From Alphaproteobacteria bacterium (GTDB lineage Bacteria > Pseudomonadota > Alphaproteobacteria > CACIAM-22H2): a stretch of 64,000 nucleotides of DNA. The notes beneath the pieces were generated by a model. It was given only the letters and a program-made list of their open reading frames with translations. It searched no databases and had not been told where the DNA came from. The stretch's first letter is position 1; each line of letters starts with the position of its first letter. Made by a program: the position numbers and the translations under genes. The stretch spans positions 318,747 through 382,746 of the forward strand of contig WGNX01000003.1 of assembly GCA_016124335.1 (NCBI GenBank), written 5' to 3'. This document shows positions 51,706-59,006 of this stretch, piece after piece.

Positions 51706-53073
51706 ATGGAACCAAGAAACGTCCGCACCGCCGAGGATGCGGCCAAGCTGGTCAGCGAGCGCAAGGTCGACAATATCAAGGTCGGCGTTTTCGACGTCGA
51801 CGGCATCATGCGCGGCAAATACATGTCGCGAGAGAAATTCCTCTCGGCCCTGTCGGGCGGTTTCGGGTTCTGCGATGTCGTTCTGGGCTGGGATTCGAAC
51901 GACCAGCTCTACGACAACGTGAAGTATACGGGCTGGCACACGGCCTATCCCGATGCGCCTGTCCGTCTCGTTCCGGACACTTGCCGGCCCATCCCCTTCG
52001 AGCCGTCGACGCTGCTCTTCCTCAGCGAATTCGCGGACAAGGCCGAGCCGGTTTGCCCGCGTGGCACGCTCCGGCGGATCCTGAAGCGCGCAGCCGACAT
52101 GGGCTTCTCGGTCCTGTCGGCGGCCGAATTCGAATTCTTCGTCTTCGAGGAAACGCCCGACACCGTCCGCGAGAAGCACTACAAGGGCCTGAAGCCGATC
52201 ACCCCCGGCTATTTCGGCTATTCGGTGCTGCGCAATTCAGTGCATGCGGAATTCTATCATCATCTTCTCGACACGATGCGCACGATGGATGTGGCACTCG
52301 AGGGCCTGCACACCGAAACGGGTGCCGGCGTTCTCGAAGCCGCCATCGGTGTGGACGATGCGCTTGCCTCAGCCGACAAGGCATCCATCTTCAAGACCTT
52401 CACGAAGATCCTCGCCCAGCGCCAGAACCGCATGGCGACGTTCATGGCGAAATGGTCGCACGACTGGCCGGGGCAGAGCGGCCATCTGCACATCTCGCTC
52501 AAGGACAAGAAGGGCAAGCCGGTCTTCCACGACGCCAGGAAGCCGCACGGCATTTCCGACACGATGCGCCATTTCATCGGTGGCCAGCAGATGCTGATGC
52601 CCGAACTTCTCGCGATGGTGGCCTGCACCGTCAATTCCTACACCCGGCTCATCCCCGGATACTGGGCCCCGACGGCGTCGATGTGGGGCATCGAGAACCG
52701 CACGACTTCGCTGCGCGTCATTCCGGGTTCGCCCAAATCGCAGCGCGTCGAGTATCGCGTCGCGGCGGCCGACATCAATCCGTATATCGCCTTTGCGGCC
52801 GCGATCGGCTCCGGCCTTTGGGGCATCGAGAACCGCATCGAGCCGACCAAACCGGTCGACGGCAACGCCTATGCGGTCGACGCGCCGGCGAAGCTGCAAC
52901 TGCCGCGTTCGCTGGGCGATGCCGCAAAGCGGCTCGCCGCATCGAAGGCCGCCAAGGAACTCTTCGGCGAAGCCTTCGTCGAACATTATGCCGCGACCCG
53001 CGACTGGGAGCAGCGCGAATACAACAAGGCGATCACCGACTGGCAGTTGCAGCGGTATTTCGAGATCATCTGA
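51706..53073 (+). CDS. glutamine-synthetase-family ligase (gamma-glutamyl-amine synthetase-like)
   Basis: 455 residues. N-terminal beta-grasp with IKVGVFDVDGIMRGKYMS replaces the usual GS start; catalytic part has SAAEFEFFVF (metal Glu pair), LEGLHTETGAGVLEAAI, SGHLHISLKD, NRTTSLRVIPG and VEYRVAAADINPYIAFAAAIGSGLWGI. Such proteins usually ligate glutamate to an amine (putrescine, ethanolamine, isopropylamine) instead of ammonia. Next to ALDH and Fe-ADH, it supports gamma-glutamylation of an amino-alcohol or diamine. Amine unknown. Confidence 0.9.
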   Translation: MEPRNVRTAEDAAKLVSERKVDNIKVGVFDVDGIMRGKYMSREKFLSALSGGFGFCDVVLGWDSNDQLYDNVKYTGWHTAYPDAPVRLVPDTCRPIPFEPSTLLFLSEFADKAEPVCPRGTLRRILKRAADMGFSVLSAAEFEFFVFEETPDTVREKHYKGLKPITPGYFGYSVLRNSVHAEFYHHLLDTMRTMDVALEGLHTETGAGVLEAAIGVDDALASADKASIFKTFTKILAQRQNRMATFMAKWSHDWPGQSGHLHISLKDKKGKPVFHDARKPHGISDTMRHFIGGQQMLMPELLAMVACTVNSYTRLIPGYWAPTASMWGIENRTTSLRVIPGSPKSQRVEYRVAAADINPYIAFAAAIGSGLWGIENRIEPTKPVDGNAYAVDAPAKLQLPRSLGDAAKRLAASKAAKELFGEAFVEHYAATRDWEQREYNKAITDWQLQRYFEII

Positions 53074-53083
53074 GGACGGACGA

Positions 53084-54472
53084 ATGGCAAGCTTGAAGAC
53101 GATCAGCCCGGTCGACGGGCGGGAATACTGCACGCGCCCGCTCGCGACCGGCCCGCAGATCGAGGCGGCACTCTCGGCGGCGCAAAGTGCGAAGGAAGCC
53201 TGGCGCGGCACGCCGCTCGCCCAGCGCATCGCGCTTGTCACCAAGATGGTCGACGCCGTGCTCGCCCATCGCGACGCGATTGCCGAAGAGCTTACGTGGC
53301 AGATGGGTCGGCCGCTCTCGCAGACGCCAGGCGAATTTCGGGGCTTCGAGGAACGCGCCCGCCACATGCTTGCCATCGCGCCCGCGGCACTCGCCGACGT
53401 CGTGCCCGCGGCGAAGGCCGGCTTCACCCGCTTCGTGCGCCGCGATCCGCTCGGCCTCGTGTTCGTCGTGGCACCATGGAACTATCCGTTCCTGACGTCG
53501 GTCAACGCCGTCGTGCCGGCGCTGGCCGCCGGCAATGTCGTGCTGCTGAAACATTCGCATCAGACGCCGCTCGTGGCCGAACGCTATGCCGAAGCGGCAA
53601 AGGCGGCAGGCCTGCCTGCGGGCGTGTTCCAGATCCTGCACACGGACCATGCGGATGCCGCGCGGATCATCGGGGACGCGCGCGTCGATTTCGTCTGCTT
53701 CACCGGTTCGGTCGAAGGCGGAAAGGCCGTCCAGCGCGCGATCGGCGAGCGCTTCATCGGCGCCGGACTTGAACTGGGCGGGAAAGACCCGGCCTATGTC
53801 CGGGCGGACGCAAATCTCGCCCATGCCGTCGAGAATCTCGTCGATGGCGCGTTCTTCAATTCCGGCCAGTCCTGCTGCGGGATCGAGCGCATCTATGTGC
53901 ATGAAGGCCTCTACGACAGGTTCGTCGCCGGCTTCGTGGACCTCACGAAGACCTACAAACTCGGCAACCCGACGGACAAGGCGACGAATCTCGGGCCAAT
54001 GGTCCGCGCATCGGCGGCCGATTTCGTTCGTGGCCAGATTGCCGAAGCGGTTGGCCAGGGTGCGCGTTCGCTTGTCGATCCCAAGCAGTTTGCGGCCGAC
54101 AAGGCTGGAACCCCCTACCTTGCCCCGCATGTCCTCGTCGACGTGAACCACAAGATGCGCGTGATGACCGAGGAAAGTTTCGGACCGGTCATCGGCATCA
54201 TGAAGGTCGCATCGGATGCCGAAGCCGTGCGCCTCATGAATGACAGCGACTACGGCCTGACCGCGGCGATCTGGACCTCGGACGCCACGGCCGCCGAAAA
54301 GCTCGGCGCGCGGATCGAGACCGGCACGGTTTTCATGAATCGCTGCGACTATCTCGACCCGGCGCTCGCCTGGACAGGCGTGAAAAACACCGGCCGTGGC
54401 GCCACCTTGTCGGCGCTCGGCTACGAGCAGCTTACGCATCCGAAATCCTTCCACCTGCGCACCACGCTCTAG
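53084..54472 (+). CDS. NAD(P)-dependent aldehyde dehydrogenase
   Basis: 462 residues. FVVAPWNYPFLTSVNAVVPALAAGN, FTGSVEGG, LELGGKDPAYV with the catalytic Glu, FFNSGQSCCGIERIYV with the nucleophilic Cys, EESFGPVIGI and a C-terminal YEQLTHPKSFHLRT. Converts an aldehyde to the acid. Starts 11 nt after the GS-like gene. Expected to act after the alcohol dehydrogenase next to it. Confidence 0.94.
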   Translation: MASLKTISPVDGREYCTRPLATGPQIEAALSAAQSAKEAWRGTPLAQRIALVTKMVDAVLAHRDAIAEELTWQMGRPLSQTPGEFRGFEERARHMLAIAPAALADVVPAAKAGFTRFVRRDPLGLVFVVAPWNYPFLTSVNAVVPALAAGNVVLLKHSHQTPLVAERYAEAAKAAGLPAGVFQILHTDHADAARIIGDARVDFVCFTGSVEGGKAVQRAIGERFIGAGLELGGKDPAYVRADANLAHAVENLVDGAFFNSGQSCCGIERIYVHEGLYDRFVAGFVDLTKTYKLGNPTDKATNLGPMVRASAADFVRGQIAEAVGQGARSLVDPKQFAADKAGTPYLAPHVLVDVNHKMRVMTEESFGPVIGIMKVASDAEAVRLMNDSDYGLTAAIWTSDATAAEKLGARIETGTVFMNRCDYLDPALAWTGVKNTGRGATLSALGYEQLTHPKSFHLRTTL

Positions 54473-54486
54473 GAAACGGCAGACCG

Positions 54487-55635
54487 ATGAACGTCAAAGG
54501 AAACTGGAACTATCCGACCACGATCTGGGCCGGGCCCGGCCGGCTCGCCGAACTTCCCGCCGCCTGCCAAAGGCTTGGCATCAGGCGGCCGCTGCTGGTG
54601 ACAGATGCAGGGCTGGCGGGTGCGCCGATGGTCCGCCGGGCGGTCGAATTGTCCGAGGCGGCCCTGTTTGCCAACGTGAAGGGCAATCCGACCGGGAAGA
54701 ATGTCGACGACGGCCTGAAGGCCCTGCGTGACGGCAAGCACGATGGCGTCATCGCATTCGGCGGCGGCTCGGCGCTCGATGCCGCAAAGGCGATCGCGCT
54801 CATGTCGGGCCAGAATAGGCCGCTCTGGGACTTCGAGGATGTCGGCGACAATTTCAAGCGCGTCGATCCCGACGGCATGCTGCCCGTGGTCGCGGTTCCG
54901 ACCACGGCCGGCACCGGCTCGGAGGTCGGGCGCGCATCGGTCATCACGAACGAGGCCGATCACGAGAAGAAGATCATCTTCCACCCGAAGATGATGCCCG
55001 GCATCGTGATTTCCGATCCCGAATTGACCGTCGGGCTGCCACCGCACATCACGGCCGCGACCGGCATCGACGCCTTTGTCCATTGTTTCGAGGCGTATTG
55101 CGCACCCGGCTTCCACCCGATGGCCGAAGGGATCGCGCTGGAAGGGATGCGTCTGGTCAAGGACGAGCTGCCGCGTGCCGTCGCGGACGGGAAGAACATC
55201 GAGGCTCGCGCGCGGATGCTCGCCGCCGCCAGCATGGGCGCCGTGGCATTCCAGAAGGGTCTTGGCGGCGTGCACGCGCTCGCCCATCCGATCGGGGCGG
55301 TCTACGACACGCATCACGGGCTGACGAATGCCGTGCTCCTGCCCTACGTGATGCAGCACAACCGGCCGGCGATCGAGGCGCGGATGGGGCTGGTGGCCCG
55401 GGTGCTCGGCCTGCCGCGCGCGGACTACAGTGCGGTGTTCGAGTGGGTTCTCGCATTCCGGAAGGCCCTGGCGATCCCCCACACGCTCAAGGAAATCGGC
55501 GTCGATGCCGCCCGTGCGGCGGAAATCGGCCGTATGGCGGAACGCGATCCTTCCGCAGGCGGAAATCCCTGCCCGGTCGACGCCGCGGCTCTGGAAGGCG
55601 TCTTCCGCAAAGCGGTCGCCGGCGAGGTTTCGTAA
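54487..55635 (+). CDS. iron-containing alcohol dehydrogenase
   Basis: 382 residues, family III. GGGSALDAAKAIAL (nucleotide site), PTTAGTGSEVGRASVI, SDPELTVGLPPHITAATGIDAFVHCFEAY with the metal Asp and His, and GGVHALAHPIGAVYDTHHGLTNAV with two further His ligands. Interconverts an alcohol and aldehyde with NAD(P). Last gene of the cluster; pairs with the ALDH. No terminator hairpin is obvious in 55636-55712. Confidence 0.94.
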   Translation: MNVKGNWNYPTTIWAGPGRLAELPAACQRLGIRRPLLVTDAGLAGAPMVRRAVELSEAALFANVKGNPTGKNVDDGLKALRDGKHDGVIAFGGGSALDAAKAIALMSGQNRPLWDFEDVGDNFKRVDPDGMLPVVAVPTTAGTGSEVGRASVITNEADHEKKIIFHPKMMPGIVISDPELTVGLPPHITAATGIDAFVHCFEAYCAPGFHPMAEGIALEGMRLVKDELPRAVADGKNIEARARMLAAASMGAVAFQKGLGGVHALAHPIGAVYDTHHGLTNAVLLPYVMQHNRPAIEARMGLVARVLGLPRADYSAVFEWVLAFRKALAIPHTLKEIGVDAARAAEIGRMAERDPSAGGNPCPVDAAALEGVFRKAVAGEVS

Positions 55636-55712
55636 GCCGCAGCCCGGTTTTAACGGGGTGTTAGCGCTTTTCGGGCTAGCGTCCGGGCATACGAAACTGG
55701 GCACGGCAGGCC

Positions 55713-56579
55713 ATGTCGAAACTGGATCTTTCCGACGACGATTACTTCGCGATCGAGGATGCGTTGCTGAACAGCGCGCGCGGGCGGGCATTCCTGCGCA
55801 TGCGCGACGATCGCCAGCGCGTCGTCTCGCTCGACGAGGCGCGGCGCATGTCCGCTAGTTTCCGCGAGTGGACGCTCGAGCAGATGCGTGCCGCAAGGGA
55901 AACGCAGAGCCTCGACGTGCTGCGCGCCGAACTCCAGAACATGGCCGCGCACATCCAGACGGCGAAGACCGAGATCGCGTCGATCTACAACAAGGATCCC
56001 AAGGTCCAGCAGGCCGGCAACCGCATCAATGCGGCGACAAGCGAGCTCGACCAGATCGTCGCTTCGACCGAACGGGCGACATCCGACATCCTCAATGCCG
56101 CGGAACGGATCATGGAAGTCGCCGGCACGCTGCCGGAAGATCAGGCGGCGCTGTCGCAGACCCTGACCGATCAAGCGACGGAAATTTTTACGGCCTGTTC
56201 GTTCCAGGACATTACCGGACAGCGCATTTCGAAGGTTGTCAGCACGTTGCGCTACATTGATCAGCGCGTCGCCGCGATGGTCGCGATCTGGGGCGCCGAG
56301 AATATTTCCGCGTCGCTCGTTCGCGCGGAGGAAGCAGACAATCGTAGGGATTCACACCTCCTGAACGGGCCCTCGATGCCCGGACAAGGCCGGACTCAAT
56401 CGGAAATCGACGCCTTGTTGGCAGGTGCCGCCGCACCGAATGTGCCCCGTCCGGAAGCGCCGCCCGCCCCGCCCGTCACAAAACAGGCCGAGCCGCCCAC
56501 GCGGCCGAAGGCGGAACCTGAAATGGCGTCGGCGAGTGCGACGGCCTCGCAGGCCGACATCGACAAGCTCTTCGACTGA
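55713..56579 (+). CDS. cheZ: chemotaxis phosphatase CheZ-like protein with two terminal peptide motifs
   Basis: 288 residues. The long helical hairpin (about 55-200) carries FQDITGQ with Asp166 and Gln170, the catalytic motif of CheZ (DFQDLTGQ in enterics), which removes phosphate from CheY-P. The C-terminal 90 residues are Pro/Ala rich and disordered and hold two similar peptides, TQSEIDALL (228-236) and SQADIDKLF (279-287), alike the C-terminal CheY-binding tail of CheZ and the SQxEIDxLL N-terminus of FliM/FliN. Start of a motility block with the next gene 42 nt downstream. Confidence 0.85.
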   Translation: MSKLDLSDDDYFAIEDALLNSARGRAFLRMRDDRQRVVSLDEARRMSASFREWTLEQMRAARETQSLDVLRAELQNMAAHIQTAKTEIASIYNKDPKVQQAGNRINAATSELDQIVASTERATSDILNAAERIMEVAGTLPEDQAALSQTLTDQATEIFTACSFQDITGQRISKVVSTLRYIDQRVAAMVAIWGAENISASLVRAEEADNRRDSHLLNGPSMPGQGRTQSEIDALLAGAAAPNVPRPEAPPAPPVTKQAEPPTRPKAEPEMASASATASQADIDKLFD

Positions 56580-56621
56580 TCGGCTCTGGCCAAGGCGCCG
56601 CCAACATCGTAAATAGGGCGC

Positions 56622-57734
56622 ATGGAGAGTACCGAGACGCCAGCTGCTCCGACGGCGGAGCCGAAGCCGACCATGGCGGAAGAGGCCGTGCCGCCGCCGG
56701 CTGCCGGCGACGCGAATGTCGAAGAGTATGATGCCGAGGGCCAGGACGCCCTTCACATTCTCCCGCTGCGCATCATTCCGCTCGAAACGCCCGGCCTCCG
56801 CCGCCTGCGCCTCATCAAGAACGTCCGTCTCGACACGGTCGTCGAACTCTACAAGGACCAGGGCCACAAATCGGCACAGGTTCCGCTCGACACGCTGCAC
56901 AGCGTCTTCCAGAGCTATGCCGACCCGCTCCGGCGCGACATGCCACTGCTGCAGAGCCTTGCGAGCATCCCCTCGTTCGACGTCTACACGCTGCGCGTGG
57001 CACTGCGCGCGCTCAATCTCAGCATCGACACCAAGAAGGAACTCCAGCTTTCCGACGGCAAGCGCCGCGAGCTGACCGAACACATGAAGGTCTTCACGCA
57101 CCCGCTGATCCAGCAGATCTACGGGTCGGACGATTTCCAGGTGAACGACGTCTCCGACATCATGAAGCTCATCTCCTCGCCCAACCGCGAGGACGCGCTC
57201 AAGAACCTGCGCATGATGTCGCAGAAGCTCAACGTCCCGCTGACGGAAATCCCGCGCTTCCTCGAGGATTACGGCGACACGTTCCTGTCGCTCGCCTATT
57301 TCCGCTCGTGCCTCGATCTCGTGGTTCCGCAGGTCCAGGGCTTTCTCGACTGGCTGAAGCCGCTCGAGGAAAACCAGATGATCAAGCAGGACCGCATGTC
57401 CAAGCAGATGCTCGACAAGGTCAAGGAATCGCTGTCGGGCGTCATCATCTCGCTGACCGGCCGTTTCGAGGCCTTCAACCGCAAGAGTGCCGACTTCTGG
57501 AAGGACATCAACGCCGACAGCTTCTCGCGGATGAAGGACCTCGTCTTCTCGAACCACCGGTCCATCGGCGGCGTGCTCTGCGGCCTGTCGGTCAAGATGC
57601 AGCTTTGGCGCGACCGGTTCCCGACGGCCAGCGGCGGTCCGAACAAGCGCCTCGAATTCGTGCGTTCGGAAATCGTCCCGGGCATGCAGATCATCGACGA
57701 ACTGGAAGCGGCGGCCCGCAAGCGCGGCATCTGA
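56622..57734 (+). CDS. conserved-looking protein of unknown function, chemotaxis-associated
   Basis: 370 residues. Residues 1-40 are acidic, Pro/Ala rich and probably disordered; the rest is mainly helical with no membrane segment and no cysteine-rich or catalytic motif I recognise. Notable segments are LRLIKNVRLDTVVELYKDQGH, ISSPNREDALKNLRMMSQKLNVPLTEIPRFLEDYGDTFLSLAYFRSCLD and FNRKSADFWKDINADSFSRM. It follows cheZ by 42 nt on the same strand, and is convergent with the PAS gene (8 nt). Codon use is like its neighbours. A structural or regulatory partner of the chemotaxis system is a guess. Confidence 0.75.
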   Translation: MESTETPAAPTAEPKPTMAEEAVPPPAAGDANVEEYDAEGQDALHILPLRIIPLETPGLRRLRLIKNVRLDTVVELYKDQGHKSAQVPLDTLHSVFQSYADPLRRDMPLLQSLASIPSFDVYTLRVALRALNLSIDTKKELQLSDGKRRELTEHMKVFTHPLIQQIYGSDDFQVNDVSDIMKLISSPNREDALKNLRMMSQKLNVPLTEIPRFLEDYGDTFLSLAYFRSCLDLVVPQVQGFLDWLKPLEENQMIKQDRMSKQMLDKVKESLSGVIISLTGRFEAFNRKSADFWKDINADSFSRMKDLVFSNHRSIGGVLCGLSVKMQLWRDRFPTASGGPNKRLEFVRSEIVPGMQIIDELEAAARKRGI

Positions 57735-57742
57735 GCGCGGCA

Positions 57743-58402
57743 CTAGAGCCCGCGCGTCAGCGCCACCATCGCCGCGCGCCTGCGCCGGAAGGCGATCCGT
57801 TTCGCGTTCGCGATCACCGGCGTCATCATCCCCGAAAGCGTGCGCAGGGCCGTCGGCAGCGAGGCCGACGGCGTGATCGGCCCGGTCGCCCCCATCAGCG
57901 TCTTGAAGGCGCCCGGCAGCGCGAAGTGCCCGGCCAGCGACGTTCCCATCAGGTCGAACTCGCTGCCGCCCACGAGATCCCGGAAATATTCGTTCATCCA
58001 GAGGATCGTCCCGTCGACCGGATCGACGACCGTCACCGCGACCGGCAAGGCATCGAGGATTTCGGCAAGCCGCGCGTCTTCGGCTTCCGGATCGGCATCC
58101 GCCTGCCCGGACAGGGCGATCGCGAAAGTTCCGTCGCCCAGCGCGACGATGTTGGCCGGCGCATGCAGGGGACTTCCGAACAAGGCGGTCCCGATCCGGA
58201 TTTCGGCGCCGACGGCAAGGCCGCCGATCGCGGTCCGGATGTCCGACGGCACGCCGTCGGGAAATACCGGCGCACCGACCCCCGCCCGGTCGAATTTAGT
58301 GAAAAAATCTCTATCGGCCCAAACCAGACGCGCGTCGGAGAGATCACCCGACGATGCACGTATCACCGCGAAATTATTCGATTTATTGGGTGTTTCGGGC
58401 AC
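57743..58402 (-). CDS. PAS-domain protein, unknown output
   Basis: 219 residues. A PAS-like region about 95-145 (LAEILDALPVAVTVVDPVDGTILWMNEYFRDLVGG) is clear; the N-terminal 90 residues resemble a second divergent PAS (DLSDARLVWADRDFFTKFD). The C-terminus is basic (RIAFRRRRAAMVA). No kinase or cyclase domain. GTG start at 58402 with GAGAGG nine nt upstream. 69 nt after cheW on the same strand; probably a sensory module of the same operon. Confidence 0.7.
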   Translation of the reverse strand: MPETPNKSNNFAVIRASSGDLSDARLVWADRDFFTKFDRAGVGAPVFPDGVPSDIRTAIGGLAVGAEIRIGTALFGSPLHAPANIVALGDGTFAIALSGQADADPEAEDARLAEILDALPVAVTVVDPVDGTILWMNEYFRDLVGGSEFDLMGTSLAGHFALPGAFKTLMGATGPITPSASLPTALRTLSGMMTPVIANAKRIAFRRRRAAMVALTRGL

Positions 58403-58471
58403 CTTGCCGGTCCTCTCCGCCCAAGCGAAGAGGAAAGTTTAGCGCCCGCAACCCCCCAAGCCAAGAACGCG

Positions 58472-58981
58472 CTAGGCGGCTTCCGCGGCCCCGGCCCCGC
58501 GCTTGATGTTGAGCAGGCGGCTCACTTCCAGGACAACCAGCAGTTTGCCCTTGAGCCGGTAGATCCCGCCCGACACTTCGCGCCAGCGCGGGTCGAGCGT
58601 GTTGGGATTGCGCTCGTAGCTGTCGGCCGATAGCGAGAGCACCTCGCCGACATTGTCGACCATCAGCGCGTAAAGCTCGCCCTTGAAATCGACCACGACG
58701 TTCATGCCCGGCTTGTCGGCATCGCGCTTGGGGAGCCCCAGGCGCCGGCGGACGTCGAATGCGGTCACGATGCGTCCGCGCAGGTTGAGCGCGCCCGCGA
58801 CCTCCGGCGGCGCGAGCGGCACGCGCGTTATGCGCTGCGGCCCGAGCACGTCCTGCACGGTCAGCACGGGGATGCCGAAAAGCTGGTCGGCAACCATCAT
58901 CGTGACGAAATCGTTCGCGATGTCCGCTCCGGCGGCCTTGACGGCACCGGTCTGTTCGGCGGGAACGAGGGCATTGCTCAT
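58472..58981 (-). CDS. cheW: chemotaxis adaptor CheW
   Basis: 169 residues. A single CheW/SH3-like domain: FVTMMVADQLFGIPVLTVQDVLGPQRITRVPLAPPEVAGALNLRGRIVTAFDVRRRLGLP, then MNVVVDFKGELYALMVDNVGEVLSL. Links chemoreceptors to CheA. 25 nt after cheA on the same strand. Receptors are encoded elsewhere. Confidence 0.95.
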   Translation of the reverse strand: MSNALVPAEQTGAVKAAGADIANDFVTMMVADQLFGIPVLTVQDVLGPQRITRVPLAPPEVAGALNLRGRIVTAFDVRRRLGLPKRDADKPGMNVVVDFKGELYALMVDNVGEVLSLSADSYERNPNTLDPRWREVSGGIYRLKGKLLVVLEVSRLLNIKRGAGAAEAA

Positions 58982-59006
58982 CGGAAAATCTCCAGGATCG
59001 CGGCCG

